DNA of 64,000 nt from Natrarchaeobaculum aegyptiacum (GCF_002156705.1 NZ_CP019893.1:3658001-3722000), one strand, 5' to 3'; counted from the first letter of the stretch, positions 36,349-45,070 are shown. Notes: a model not told the origin generated them from the letters alone. A program made the numbers and translations.

Positions 36349-36906
36349 ATGGGTAACGAACCTGCCGAAGGGGACGAACCCGAGACAGACGGCGGCGTCC
36401 GTGCCTATACCGTTCGCCTCGAGCTCGTCGACGAACCCGGTGAGCTACTGCGCGCGCTCGAGCCAATCGCCGACAGCGGCGGCAACCTGCTGTCGATCCA
36501 CCACGAGCGCGGTAACATCACCCCTCGCGGACACATCCCCGTCGAAGTCGACCTCGAGTGTCCGCCAGAGCGGTTCGACGACGTCGTCGAGGCGCTTCGG
36601 AAGGCCGGGGTCAACGTGATCCAGGCCGGTGCAGAACGCTACGGCGAGGAAATGAACGTCGTGCTGGTCGGCGATATCGTCGAGAACGACCTCTCGGGAA
36701 CGCTCACCCGGATCGAAACCGATGCTGAGGCCGTCGTCCGGGACCTCTCGCTGTCGGCACCCGACGGGACCGGAGCGACCTCGAGCGCCCGCGTCCGCCT
36801 CGCGATCGACTCCGGCGACGCCCAAGCGGTCCTCGCCGCGATTCGATCCATCGGCGACGACAAAGACCTGACGGTCGTCGAACCGCTGCTTGGAGGTGAG
36901 GCCTGA
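36349..36906 (+). CDS. ACT-domain amino-acid-binding regulator
   Basis: 185 residues. N-terminal ACT domain (YTVRLELVDEPGELLRALEP, IADSGGNLLSIHHERGNITP), and a second ACT-like half (VVLVGDIVENDLSGTLTRIE). GGAGGTGA at 36336-36343 is a strong ribosome site 5 nt before ATG 36349 and decides the start over GTG 36319. It overlaps the homoserine dehydrogenase gene by one base (TGATG), so it probably is a feedback-sensing subunit for that enzyme. Confidence 0.86.
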   Translation: MGNEPAEGDEPETDGGVRAYTVRLELVDEPGELLRALEPIADSGGNLLSIHHERGNITPRGHIPVEVDLECPPERFDDVVEALRKAGVNVIQAGAERYGEEMNVVLVGDIVENDLSGTLTRIETDAEAVVRDLSLSAPDGTGATSSARVRLAIDSGDAQAVLAAIRSIGDDKDLTVVEPLLGGEA

Positions 36907-37853
36907 TGCGACTCGCCATCCTCGGTGCCGGCGCAGTCGGCCGATCGGTCGCCGACCTCGCCAGCGAGTACGGCCACGATGTCGTCGCTGTCGCCGACTC
37001 ACAGAGTGCTGCAGTCGACGCCGACGGACTCGATACCGATGCCGTCCTCGAGCGCAAAGCCGGTGGCGACGCCGTCGGCACTGGCGACCTCGAAGACGTC
37101 TTCGAGACCGATTACGACGTCCTCGTCGAGGCGACGCCCACCACGCTCGATGACGCCGAACCCGGCTTCTCACACGTCGAACGGGCGCTCACGGACGACC
37201 GCCACGTCGTCCTCGCGAACAAGGGGCCCGTCGCCGAACGGTACGAGGATCTGCGCGCGCTCGAGGCAGAGAGTGCGGGCTCGGTGCGCTTCGAGGCGAC
37301 CGTCGGCGGCGCGATTCCGGTGCTCTCGACGATCGAAGACGAGACGCCACAGGCCGTCACCGCCGTCCGCGGCGTTCTCAACGGCACGGCGAACTTCATC
37401 CTCACGCGCATGGCTGCCGAAGGACTCGACTACGAACACGTCCTCGCGGAAGCTCAGGACCTCGGCGTCGCCGAGGCCGATCCCACGTTCGACGTCGACG
37501 GAACCGACGCCGCGCTCAAGTTCGTCATCCTGGCGAACGTGCTGGCCGACGGCGGCTTCTCGCTCGAGGACGCCACCGTCGAGGGCATTCAAAACATCCC
37601 GGGGAGTGCCCTCGACCTCGCCGCCGAAGACGGCCGGACGATTCGGCTCATCGGTGAAGCGACCCGCGACTCCGTCCGCGTCGGCCCGCGACTCGTCCCC
37701 GAGAACAGCGCCCTCGCCGTCACGGGCACGCGAAACATCGTCCAGTTCGAAACTCGCCACGCCGGGTCGCTCGCCTCGAGCGGTCGCGGTGCAGGTGGTC
37801 CGGAGACGGCGACGGCGGTCCTGTCGGACGTCGGCCGGTTACCGCGACGGTAG
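36906..37853 (+). CDS. hom: homoserine dehydrogenase
   Basis: 315 residues. Rossmann nucleotide site MRLAILGAGAVGRSVADLAS, the homoserine site with NKGPVA, and GVLNGTANFILTRM, plus the acidic EADPTFDVDGTDAALK (catalytic Lys). Reduces aspartate semialdehyde to homoserine for Thr/Met synthesis. It lacks the C-terminal ACT domain found in bacterial enzymes; the separate ACT protein encoded just upstream likely supplies regulation. Confidence 0.94.
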   Translation: MRLAILGAGAVGRSVADLASEYGHDVVAVADSQSAAVDADGLDTDAVLERKAGGDAVGTGDLEDVFETDYDVLVEATPTTLDDAEPGFSHVERALTDDRHVVLANKGPVAERYEDLRALEAESAGSVRFEATVGGAIPVLSTIEDETPQAVTAVRGVLNGTANFILTRMAAEGLDYEHVLAEAQDLGVAEADPTFDVDGTDAALKFVILANVLADGGFSLEDATVEGIQNIPGSALDLAAEDGRTIRLIGEATRDSVRVGPRLVPENSALAVTGTRNIVQFETRHAGSLASSGRGAGGPETATAVLSDVGRLPRR

Positions 37854-37951
37854 CCCGTCACCCTACTCGAGGTCGTCGGTGGCCGATTCGTCGTTTTCGT
37901 TCTCAATACCACGTAAATTTTTATGCAGAATTGTCATAGATTCTACTCCCG

Positions 37952-39724
37952 ATGGTCTCACCGACGTCGCTGCTCCCGCTCGCGTACGTCTGCGGTGGGC
38001 TCGTTCCACTCGTCCTGGTACCGCACACGCTGCGCCACTGGGAGAAACCGGGGAGCACCGGCTTGCTCGTCGCGCTCGGGGGACTCACGATCTGGTCGAT
38101 CGCCTACGGGCTCGCGGTCACGACATCGGCGTACGGCCAGGTACTCGTCCTCGGCTCGATCGTGATTCTCGGCAGTCAACTCGCCGCGGTCGGCTACCTC
38201 TTCGTCGCCCTCGAGTACACGGATGCCGTCGAACTGGGTCGGGTGCTCGTCGGCGGGTTCACCGCCTTCGTCCTCCTCGTCTTCGTCGTCTCGGTGACCG
38301 ATCCCGCTCACGGACTCCTCTGGGGGGAGACTGACCGTCCCGTTGTCGACACGACCGCGAGCCAGCCCCTCGCGACGGGAACGATCCTGTTCACGATGGC
38401 TATCGGGGCCGTCGCCGTCCTCGTGCTGGTTGTCGACACGGTGACGGCCACGGGTGCCCAGCGGACGCAAAGCCTCGCGCTCGTCGGTGCGGGGTTGCCG
38501 ACGCTCGCGATCAGCGTCGCCGACGTCTACGTGATCGACGCGTACGTCCACTCACTGCTCCCGTTCGGCGTCCTCACGAGCGTCGTCGCCCTCTGGTGGG
38601 CGCTGTTCCGGGCGGACTTTCTCGAGGTCGTCCCGATCGGTCGGAAACGGATCGTCGAAGAGATGGACGACGCGGCCGTCGTGATCGACTGCGATGGACG
38701 CGTCGTCGAGTGTAACCCGGCCGCCCGAACGCTCACAGGGGTCGCCGACACGGACGCGGGAACGCCTGCCGAAGAGTTCTTCGCCGAGTTCACAGACGCC
38801 GTCGATCAGCTCACCGACCAGCAGTCTGTCGAGACCGAAATTTCGATCGATTGTGACGGAAACCGACGTACCTTCCACCGCAAGACCTCGCCACTCGAAG
38901 AATCACGAACTGACAGGTCAGCCGGACGGTTGATCGTCCTCCGCGAGATCACCGAGTTGAAGCGCCGCGAACGCGAACTCGAGCGGCGGGAATCAGAACT
39001 CGAATTCCTCCAGCAACTGCTCTCGCGGGTCCTCAGACACAACGTTCGTAACGACCTCTCGGTAGTTCGTGGCTACGCGTCGATGATCGAAGACGAGACC
39101 GACGGCACCGTTGCAGACAGGGCCGCGACCATCGTCGACAAGAGCGACGGACTCCTCGAGACGAGCAAGAAGGCGTGGGCGATGCAGCGAATCGTCGAAT
39201 CCGACTGCGAGGCAGAACCGCTCGACCTCGCACAGACCGTGCGAAGCCTCGTCGACGAATACCGCTCGGCGCACGCACGCGCGAGAATCGCCTTCGACGT
39301 GCCGGACCGATGCCTCGTCGTGGTCGACCCCCAGCTCGAACGAGCGATCGACGCACTCCTGGAGAACGCACTGATCCACCACGACGGGACCAGCCCCACC
39401 GTCGCCGTCCGACTCGAGGCAGTCGACGGACGCGTGGTCGTGACGATCGAGGACGACGGACCGGGGATTCCTGACGACGAACTGGCCGTACTCGACCGAG
39501 GTGAAGAGACGCCGCTTCACCACACGAGCGGGGTCGGCCTCTGGATGGCTCACTGGATCGTCGAGCGATCTGCGGCCTCGATCGACTTCGAGAGCGACCC
39601 CGGTGGCACGACGGTCAGCATCACCGTTCCAGCCGATCGGACCCACTGGACCGATCGGAACGGTCAGAACGTCGACGCCCGTCACGTCGATTCCGCGGGC
39701 GTCCCAGACCCCCGGTTCGTGTGA
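37952..39724 (+). CDS. 7TM histidine kinase with PAS domain
   Basis: 590 residues. Residues 1-220: seven hydrophobic helices. PAS-like domain (about 235-330, AAVVIDCDGRVVECNPAART), a short coiled linker (RRERELERRESELEF), a haloarchaeal DHp helix with RVLRHNVRNDLSVVRGYASM, and ATP-binding boxes LLENALIHHDGTS and EDDGPGIPDDEL, all intact. A TATA-like TTTTTAT at 37917-37923 lies about 29-32 nt upstream of ATG 37952, a leaderless layout. No response regulator is adjacent, so an orphan kinase. Confidence 0.9.
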   Translation: MVSPTSLLPLAYVCGGLVPLVLVPHTLRHWEKPGSTGLLVALGGLTIWSIAYGLAVTTSAYGQVLVLGSIVILGSQLAAVGYLFVALEYTDAVELGRVLVGGFTAFVLLVFVVSVTDPAHGLLWGETDRPVVDTTASQPLATGTILFTMAIGAVAVLVLVVDTVTATGAQRTQSLALVGAGLPTLAISVADVYVIDAYVHSLLPFGVLTSVVALWWALFRADFLEVVPIGRKRIVEEMDDAAVVIDCDGRVVECNPAARTLTGVADTDAGTPAEEFFAEFTDAVDQLTDQQSVETEISIDCDGNRRTFHRKTSPLEESRTDRSAGRLIVLREITELKRRERELERRESELEFLQQLLSRVLRHNVRNDLSVVRGYASMIEDETDGTVADRAATIVDKSDGLLETSKKAWAMQRIVESDCEAEPLDLAQTVRSLVDEYRSAHARARIAFDVPDRCLVVVDPQLERAIDALLENALIHHDGTSPTVAVRLEAVDGRVVVTIEDDGPGIPDDELAVLDRGEETPLHHTSGVGLWMAHWIVERSAASIDFESDPGGTTVSITVPADRTHWTDRNGQNVDARHVDSAGVPDPRFV

Positions 39725-39782
39725 GCGCTGTGCCGACGGCTGATTCGGTCGCGTCGTGACCGAAGCGAATCGACGCAAATCG

Positions 39783-39797
39783 TGTGTCTGAGACACA
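39783..39797. promoter_or_regulatory. short inverted repeat upstream of EF-1alpha promoter
   Basis: TGTGTCT-G-AGACACA is a near-perfect palindrome about 90 bp before the TATA box of the EF-1alpha gene. It could be a regulator site or part of the preceding kinase gene's terminator; nothing else supports either reading. Confidence 0.25.
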
Positions 39798-39872
39798 AAC
39801 CGCAAGCGGGCGTCGGGTTCGGTAGAACGCGGTTTCGAAATGGTTTTAACCGCAACGGGACAAAGGAACCGA

Positions 39873-39878
39873 TATAAG
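39873..39878 (+). promoter_or_regulatory. TATA box of the EF-1alpha gene
   Basis: TATAAG lies 30 nt before ATG 39903 and is preceded by an A-rich BRE-like segment (CAAAGGAACCG). This gives a nearly leaderless transcript, as expected for a highly expressed haloarchaeal gene. Confidence 0.6.
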
Positions 39879-39902
39879 CGCCTTTGCGCGTGAGCTACAA
39901 CA

Positions 39903-41168
39903 ATGAGCGACAAACCACACCAGAACCTGGCCATCATCGGCCACGTCGACCACGGGAAGAGTACGCTCGTGGGACGACTCCTCTACGAGACGGGGAGCGT
40001 ACCCGAGCACGTCATCGAGCAGCACCGTGAGGAAGCCGAAGAGAAGGGGAAAGGCGGCTTCGAGTTCGCCTACGTCATGGACAACCTCGCCGAAGAGCGA
40101 GAGCGTGGTGTCACCATCGACATCGCCCACCAGGAATTCGACACCGACGATTACCACTTCACCATCGTCGACTGTCCGGGCCACCGTGACTTCGTCAAGA
40201 ACATGATCACTGGCGCGAGCCAGGCCGACAACGCCGTCCTCGTCGTCGCGGCAGACGACGGTGTCGCTCCCCAGACACAGGAGCACGTCTTCCTCGCCCG
40301 CACCCTGGGCATTGACGAGCTCATCATCGGCATCAACAAGATGGACGTCGTCGACTACAAGGAAGACTCCTACAACGACGTCATCGACGAAGTCTCCCAG
40401 CTGCTCAAGCAGGTTCAGTTCAACACCGAGGACGCCTCGTTCATCCCGATCTCGGCGTTCGAGGGCGACAACATCGCCGAGGCCTCCGACAACACCGACT
40501 GGTACGACGGCGAGATCCTCCTCGAGGCACTGAACGACCTGCCGGAACCGGAGCCACCGACGGACGCCTCGCTCCGACTCCCGATCCAGGACGTCTACAC
40601 CATCTCCGGGATCGGTACCGTCCCGGTCGGCCGCATCGAGACCGGCGTCATGAACGTCGGCGACGACGTCTCCTTCCAGCCCAGCGACGTGGGCGGCGAG
40701 GTCAAGACGATCGAGATGCACCACGAAGAGGTGCCCCAGGCCGAACCCGGCGACAACGTCGGGTTCAACGTCCGTGGCATCGGCAAAGACGACATCCGCC
40801 GCGGTGACGTCTGTGGCCCCGCCGACGACCCACCGAAGGTCGCAGAGACCTTCCAGGCACAGGTCGTCGTCATGCAGCACCCCAGCGTGATCACCGCCGG
40901 CTACACGCCAGTCTTCCACGCCCACACGGCACAGGTCGCCTGTACGATCGAATCCATCGACAAGAAGATGGATCCCGCAAGCGGCGAAGTCGCCGAGGAG
41001 AACCCCGACTACATCCAGTCGGGCGACGCTGCTGTGGTCACCATCCGACCGCAGAAGCCCCTCAGCATCGAGCCGTCCAGCGAGATCCCCGAGCTCGGGA
41101 GCTTCGCCATCCGCGACATGGGTCAGACCATCGCGGCCGGCAAGGTCCTCGAGGTCAACGAGAAATAA
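39903..41168 (+). CDS. tuf: translation elongation factor EF-1alpha
   Basis: 421 residues. GTPase motifs G1 GHVDHGKST (13-21), DCPGHRDF (G3) and GINKMDVV (G4) are intact, followed by domains 2 and 3 ([19 protein letters not shown]-like; [20 protein letters not shown]). Delivers aminoacyl-tRNA to the ribosome. Codon use is strongly biased to G/C-ending codons, in keeping with high expression. Co-transcribed with S10, which starts right after its stop. Confidence 0.98.
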   Translation: MSDKPHQNLAIIGHVDHGKSTLVGRLLYETGSVPEHVIEQHREEAEEKGKGGFEFAYVMDNLAEERERGVTIDIAHQEFDTDDYHFTIVDCPGHRDFVKNMITGASQADNAVLVVAADDGVAPQTQEHVFLARTLGIDELIIGINKMDVVDYKEDSYNDVIDEVSQLLKQVQFNTEDASFIPISAFEGDNIAEASDNTDWYDGEILLEALNDLPEPEPPTDASLRLPIQDVYTISGIGTVPVGRIETGVMNVGDDVSFQPSDVGGEVKTIEMHHEEVPQAEPGDNVGFNVRGIGKDDIRRGDVCGPADDPPKVAETFQAQVVVMQHPSVITAGYTPVFHAHTAQVACTIESIDKKMDPASGEVAEENPDYIQSGDAAVVTIRPQKPLSIEPSSEIPELGSFAIRDMGQTIAAGKVLEVNEK

Positions 41169-41477
41169 ATGCAGCAGGCACGCGTTCGACTCGCGGGCAC
41201 CAGCCCAGACGACTTAGACGACATCTGCGACGACGTCCGCGAGATTGCGAACAACACCGGCGTCAACCTCAGCGGTCCGATTCCGCTGCCGACGAAGACC
41301 CTCGAGGTGCCGACCCGGAAGTCGCCTGACGGCGAAGGCACCGCGACGTGGGAGCACTGGGAGATGCGCGTCCACAAGCGCCTGATCGACCTGGACGCCG
41401 ACGAACGCGCACTCCGACAGCTCATGCGCATCCAGGTGCCAAACGACGTCTCGATCGAGATCGTCCTCGAAGATTAA
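41169..41477 (+). CDS. rps10: 30S ribosomal protein S10 (uS10)
   Basis: 102 residues: [20 protein letters not shown], then [20 protein letters not shown] and [19 protein letters not shown]-type core, all standard for archaeal S10. The ATG follows the tuf stop codon with no gap, so the two are one transcript, a common archaeal pairing. Full family length. Confidence 0.97.
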   Translation: MQQARVRLAGTSPDDLDDICDDVREIANNTGVNLSGPIPLPTKTLEVPTRKSPDGEGTATWEHWEMRVHKRLIDLDADERALRQLMRIQVPNDVSIEIVLED

Positions 41478-41634
41478 CGGACGACGTCGAGACCACGCGT
41501 ACACTCTCAATCGCAACCGAATTGCAATCCTCCCGTTTTCTCACACCCACGAGCGACTGCGCTCTCTCGAGGCCGTCGAGGGGGGCCATCCAACCGTCGC
41601 CGGGACTTTTGTCGCTCGCCGTCGAACGTCAGCT

Positions 41635-42318
41635 ATGTCGATCCGATCGCGATCGGATTCCGCAGCTTCCTCGAGCCCCAACTCGAGTTCGCCGCCGGGT
41701 TCGGCGAGCCCCATTCTCGAGTTGCTGGTCGTCTTCGCCGTCGTGTTCGTCCTCTATCAGGCCGCCCGATTCGTTGGGCTCTTTGCCGGGTTGTTCGTCC
41801 TCACACCGCCCGTCTCGAACAACCCGCTCTCGATCGTCACGAACATCTACGCCCACACGGATCTCACACACCTCCTCTCGAACAGCCTCGCGCTCGTCGT
41901 CTTCGGCTGGCCGGTCGCCCAGGCGACGACCAGGGTTCGCTTTCACGCCTTTTTCCTTGCTACGGGCGCGCTGGCGGGCATCTCACAGGTCGTCCTCTCG
42001 AGCGTGCTGGCGACGATGCCGGTCGTCGGTGCCACGGCGACCGCCGTCCTCGGGGCCAGTGGGGCAGTGTTCGCACTGCTCGGATACCTGGTCGCCTCGA
42101 ACCGACTCTCGGTGAGCCTCGCGTCGTTCGTCGACGTCCCCCGGTGGGTAACGATCCTCGTCTTCGTCGGGCTGGCCACCGCCGTTACACTCGCGACGGC
42201 AGCCCCCGGCGTCGCACTCGTTGCCCACTTCACCGGCCTGCTCCTCGGGCTGATCGCCGGCCGAGCCCGAATTCTCGCGGTCGGATCGGGACGTGGCTCG
42301 AAACAGCCAGCCACCTGA
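41635..42318 (+). CDS. rhomboid-family intramembrane serine protease
   Basis: 227 residues with about six helices. NIYAHTDLTHLLSNSLAL matches the rhomboid L1/TM2 segment with conserved His/Asn. Catalytic Ser142 sits in LGASGAVFAL (GxSG) and His198 in AHFTGLLLG, so it should be an active peptide-bond hydrolase in the membrane. The first 25 residues are Ser-rich. Substrate unknown. Independent unit; the host gene closest to the integrated element. Confidence 0.88.
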   Translation: MSIRSRSDSAASSSPNSSSPPGSASPILELLVVFAVVFVLYQAARFVGLFAGLFVLTPPVSNNPLSIVTNIYAHTDLTHLLSNSLALVVFGWPVAQATTRVRFHAFFLATGALAGISQVVLSSVLATMPVVGATATAVLGASGAVFALLGYLVASNRLSVSLASFVDVPRWVTILVFVGLATAVTLATAAPGVALVAHFTGLLLGLIAGRARILAVGSGRGSKQPAT

Positions 42319-42412
42319 TCTCGAGCGCGAACGGCTCGAGCGCGTGCGCTCGTCTCACGCGTTGCAGTCGAAACACAAGGTACAAGTAGAAACCGCGGGT
42401 AGAATTGTTCGA

Positions 42413-42484
42413 GGGCTCGTAGATCAGCGGTAGATCGCTTCCTTCGCAAGGAAGAGGCCCTGGGTTCAAATCCCAGCGAGTCCA
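42413..42484 (+). tRNA. tRNA-Ala (anticodon CGC)
   Basis: 72 nt. Acceptor stem GGGCTCG pairs with CGAGTCC and contains the G3:U70 alanine identity pair. D-stem GATC/GATC, anticodon arm CTTCC-TTCGCAA-GGAAG with CGC at 34-36, T arm CTGGG-TTCAAAT-CCCAG, discriminator A. No intron. Its last 15 nt plus one following base form the left attachment core of the integrated element, so the gene stays whole after integration. Confidence 0.96.
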
Positions 42485-42485
42485 T
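42470..42485. repeat. attL core
   Basis: ATCCCAGCGAGTCCAT, the 3' end of tRNA-Ala plus one base, also present at attR. Flanking sequence diverges at once on both sides (AAA before and G after here; CC before and C after at attR). Confidence 0.9.
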
Positions 42486-42661
42486 GCCGATACGGCCGTT
42501 TCTCGAAGTGTTCCGTTAACTGCCTCGAGAGCGACCGAACCTGAATTTTGCGCTGAGAAGTGTACCGTACAAACCCCCGCTGAGAACCGAAGGACGAACG
42601 AATCCGAATCCGCCCCGACGCCGTATTGCGGTTTCCCCGAAGGAAATCAGGGGTGGTTGGC
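42486..42661. other. gap between attL and first viral gene
   Basis: 176 bp of element DNA with no gene. Probably contains the left attachment arm and promoter of the rightward early block; ACCTGTC-like copies (ATACCTGTCAG) lie just downstream inside the first gene. No clear TATA box. Confidence 0.4.
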
Positions 42662-42892
42662 GTGAGTTCATCATTTGGTAGACAGGTAAGTTCCAATACC
42701 TGTCAGCATTGTGGTGCTCATGTCACCGAGCAATTCGCCCGCGTCTTCGGTGACGATCGCGACCGCGCCCACCGCTGCGGGGAGTGCGACAGCTACGCTC
42801 GTCTGAGCCGGGGGTCCGCCGCCGGGCTCGAGGTGTCAGTACCGGACCCGGAAACGTCGCCGGGCCGCCACGGGGGTGTTCCCGATGCGTAA
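42662..42892 (+). CDS. viral zinc-finger protein (CxxC...CxxC)
   Basis: 76 residues: MSSSFGRQVSS-NTCQHCGAHVTEQFARVFG, then HRCGECDSYARLSRGSAAG. Four cysteines in two C-x2-C pairs predict one zinc finger. The same small protein type is frequent in haloviruses and haloarchaeal integrated elements (DUF7563-like as I recall). GTG 42662 chosen because the AGGGGTGG region lies before it; the longer frame from 42626 is possible. First gene of the early block; overlaps the next by 8 bp. Confidence 0.72.
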   Translation: MSSSFGRQVSSNTCQHCGAHVTEQFARVFGDDRDRAHRCGECDSYARLSRGSAAGLEVSVPDPETSPGRHGGVPDA

Positions 42893-43016
42893 GGCGGTGT
42901 TCGTCCGGGCGAGCGAACTGTACGACGTCTCGAGCGGGACGCCCATCGCTCACCCGGCCCAACAGGCGACCGACGCCGAGGTCCGACAAGCTATCAACGG
43001 GGGTGAACGGGCGTGA
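42885..43016 (+). CDS. 43-residue viral protein
   Basis: MRKAVFVRASELYDVSSGTP, then IAHPAQQATDAEVRQAINGG and ERA. No metal-binding cysteines and no recognised domain. Overlaps the gene before by 8 bp and the gene after by 4 bp (GTGA), so it is very likely translated in the chain. Confidence 0.55.
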   Translation: MRKAVFVRASELYDVSSGTPIAHPAQQATDAEVRQAINGGERA

Positions 43017-43237
43017 GCGATGACGAAACCCGCTGGTGGGGGAAACCTCTCGACGCTCGCGTTTACCACGTTTTCGAGGGCGAGCACCCGCTCGCGAAGT
43101 CGCTGTGTGGAAGCTGGAGTATGGGCTACGTCGGCGGTGAGCCCGAGGTCGATCCAGAGAGCGACACCTACCGCGAAGGGGAGGACTGTAAGGCCAGCAG
43201 TCGGAAAGCTGGTGTTCTCGCCGGTGAGAACGAATGA
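43013..43237 (+). CDS. 74-residue viral protein
   Basis: GTG 43013 start inside the previous stop. MSDDETRWWGKPLDARVYHV, HPLAKSLCGSWSMGYVGGEP, and a charged C-terminus with GEDCKASS. Two cysteines that do not form a standard finger. Function unknown. Its stop overlaps the methylase ATG (ATGA). Confidence 0.6.
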   Translation: MSDDETRWWGKPLDARVYHVFEGEHPLAKSLCGSWSMGYVGGEPEVDPESDTYREGEDCKASSRKAGVLAGENE

Positions 43238-44094
43238 TAAGCGCCTTCCCGTACATCGGTGGGAAGACGCGCCTTGCGCGGTGGGTCATCCGACACCTGC
43301 CGCCGCACACGGCCTACGTCGAGCCGTTCGGCGGTTCAGCTGCGGTCTTGCTGAACAAACCCCGGAGTGACGTCGAGATCTTCAACGATCTGGATAGCGA
43401 CGTCGTGACGTTCTTTCGGGTCGCCAGAGAGCGGCCTGAAGAATTGGCGGAGTGGTGCCGCTACGTGCCATTTTCCGAGCAGTTGCACGACGAATGGGCT
43501 GACGAGTTCTTTGCCGGTGAGCGCCCGAACGACGAGATTGAGCACGCCGGGAAGTGGCTGTTCCTCCGGTACAGCCAGTACGCGGGGAAGGTGAGCCGGA
43601 AGAGCGGGTTCAAGCGCGAGAGCCCGCACGACGACAAGGGATCGAGGAACGCCCGCAACTGGGTGAACGCGCCCGAGCGCATCGAGGAGGTGGCCGACCG
43701 CTTCCGTGGAGTCTCGGTCGTCAACGAGGACTTCGCGGCCGTCGTCGAGCGCTACGACTCGCCGGAAACGGTGTTCTACCTCGATCCGCCCTACTGGGAG
43801 AAAGAGCACTTCTACCGCGAGCAGGCCGATCATGCAACGCTCGAGGAGACGCTTCGCGGGATCGAGGGCTTCGCGCTGGTCTCATACACGGATCTGCCAC
43901 CGGGACTGTACGACGACCCCGAGTGGACCGTCGTCGAACGGACGGCCACGCACTCAGCTGCGGGCAACGGGAAAACGGCGACCGAGCGGCTGGTGTTGAA
44001 CTTCGAGCCGTCGACGGATCGCGAGTTTACCCAGCACCGGCTCACGGACCTGTCGACGCATGGGCAGGCCCGAACCGACGGAGGTGGCGCATGA
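43234..44094 (+). CDS. Dam-type DNA adenine-N6 methyltransferase
   Basis: 286 residues. Motif I FPYIGGKTRLARWV (SAM site), VEPFGGSAAVLLNK and catalytic motif IV YLDPPYWEKEHFY give the order of Dam/DpnIIA-type alpha-class enzymes. Likely modifies adenine in viral or host DNA to evade restriction or mark replication; recognition sequence not predictable. Complete and intact. Sits inside the chain of small overlapping genes, unlike a stand-alone restriction-modification pair; no nuclease gene is adjacent. Confidence 0.88.
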   Translation: MISAFPYIGGKTRLARWVIRHLPPHTAYVEPFGGSAAVLLNKPRSDVEIFNDLDSDVVTFFRVARERPEELAEWCRYVPFSEQLHDEWADEFFAGERPNDEIEHAGKWLFLRYSQYAGKVSRKSGFKRESPHDDKGSRNARNWVNAPERIEEVADRFRGVSVVNEDFAAVVERYDSPETVFYLDPPYWEKEHFYREQADHATLEETLRGIEGFALVSYTDLPPGLYDDPEWTVVERTATHSAAGNGKTATERLVLNFEPSTDREFTQHRLTDLSTHGQARTDGGGA

Positions 44095-44324
44095 CGGTCT
44101 ACACCTGCCGAATCTGTGGGTTTGAGAGCGAATCACCGGTCGGAATCGTCTCACACGCGACGAAGCACAAGAACCGCTTCGAGTCGCTGGTGGGCCGCCC
44201 GCCAGAGGACTACGACGAGGTGGTAGCTCTCTTGGGGTCACAGCCGACCCTCTTCGCGCCCTACGGGAGCGACCAGACGACGCTCACGGACCACCGCACG
44301 GACGCAGGAGGTGACCAGCGGTGA
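44091..44324 (+). CDS. viral C2H2-type zinc-finger protein
   Basis: 77 residues starting MTVYTCRICGFESESPVGIV, then SHATKHKNRFESLVG: a C-x2-C...H-x4-H pattern typical of C2H2 zinc fingers, expected to bind DNA. Overlaps the methylase stop by 4 bp (ATGA) and the next start by 4 bp (GTGA). Confidence 0.72.
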   Translation: MTVYTCRICGFESESPVGIVSHATKHKNRFESLVGRPPEDYDEVVALLGSQPTLFAPYGSDQTTLTDHRTDAGGDQR

Positions 44325-44437
44325 GCTACGTCTGTCAGTGCGGAGCCACCGTCTCGACCACGCTGGCGACGTTCAACGCCGCACAGCGGCCGGTTTGTCC
44401 TTACTGCGATACCGACCTTGGAGGTGACCGACGGTGA
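44321..44437 (+). CDS. 38-residue zinc-ribbon miniprotein
   Basis: GTG 44321: MSYVCQCGATVSTTLATFNA, then AQRPVCPYCDTDLGGDRR. Cys at CQC and CPYC make a minimal rubredoxin-like metal site. Coupled on both sides by 4-bp overlaps. Confidence 0.62.
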   Translation: MSYVCQCGATVSTTLATFNAAQRPVCPYCDTDLGGDRR

Positions 44438-44625
44438 CCGACTGCGCCGAGTGTGGGTCAACGGTGCAGCGCGAGACGGTCGCCGTCTACGTCCCGCCCA
44501 GCGGTGACGTTGCGTACACGCTGTGTGTGGCCTGTCAGACGGCCTATCCGCGAGACCGTCAGTATTCGCCGAGGAACCTACCAAAGCGGTCGCAGGCCCC
44601 GATCCCCGGAGGTGAGTCAGGTTGA
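44434..44625 (+). CDS. 63-residue zinc-ribbon miniprotein
   Basis: GTG 44434: MTDCAECGSTVQRETVAVYV, VAYTLCVACQTAYPRD, then a basic tail NLPKRSQAPIPGGESG. Two C-x2-C pairs (CAEC, CVAC). Overlaps the next gene by 4 bp, which starts with TTG. Confidence 0.68.
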   Translation: MTDCAECGSTVQRETVAVYVPPSGDVAYTLCVACQTAYPRDRQYSPRNLPKRSQAPIPGGESG

Positions 44626-44741
44626 CTCGAGTCGTCGAATCGACCGAGTGCGACCGGTGTGAGGAGGCCGTCCCGGCGACGAGTCGCCTCTGTCCGGCCT
44701 GCGCGAAAGAAGCCCGCCGTGCTCGAGGTGGTCCGCTGTGA
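44622..44741 (+). CDS. 39-residue zinc-ribbon miniprotein
   Basis: Starts with the rare TTG at 44622 inside the previous stop (TTGA): MTRVVESTECDRCEEAVPAT, then SRLCPACAKEARRARGGPL. CDRC and CPAC ligands and a basic tail suggest nucleic-acid contact. Its stop overlaps the following GTG. Confidence 0.62.
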   Translation: MTRVVESTECDRCEEAVPATSRLCPACAKEARRARGGPL

Positions 44742-44866
44742 GCCGATCGACGTCCACGGTTCACTGTCCGGTCTGTGACGAACAGAGCGAGCAGTCTTAC
44801 CGCTGTTCGGTCTGTGGGGCCGATCTCGTCGGTCGAGCGAGCGCGAGCGAGGAGGGAGGGCGATAG
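44738..44866 (+). CDS. 42-residue zinc-ribbon miniprotein
   Basis: GTG 44738: MSRSTSTVHCPVCDEQSEQS, then YRCSVCGADLVGRASASEEG. Two C-x2-C pairs (CPVC, CSVC) close together. Ends 3 bp before the next ATG. Confidence 0.62.
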   Translation: MSRSTSTVHCPVCDEQSEQSYRCSVCGADLVGRASASEEGGR

Positions 44867-44869
44867 CCC

Positions 44870-45070
44870 ATGCCGGACCTGTCTGCCTTCGGTATCGAGC
44901 CGCAGGACCCGCCAGCGGCCGCCGAGAGCGACGACGATGACGAGGAGCCGTCGGTTCAGTGGCCAGAGTGCGTCGACTGTGGCTACGTGGGCCGGGAGGT
45001 CACGGGCCGACTCAACCAGTCGGTCCCGCTCTGTACGGCCTGTTTCGCCGACCGGGAGGGGTTACTGTGA
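44870..45070 (+). CDS. 66-residue zinc-finger protein before Rep
   Basis: MPDLSAFGIEPQDPPAAAES, an acidic run, then WPECVDCGYVGREVTGRLNQ and CTACFADREGLL. Two C-x2-C pairs (CVDC, CTAC). Overlaps the Rep GTG by 4 bp. Confidence 0.66.
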   Translation: MPDLSAFGIEPQDPPAAAESDDDDEEPSVQWPECVDCGYVGREVTGRLNQSVPLCTACFADREGLL

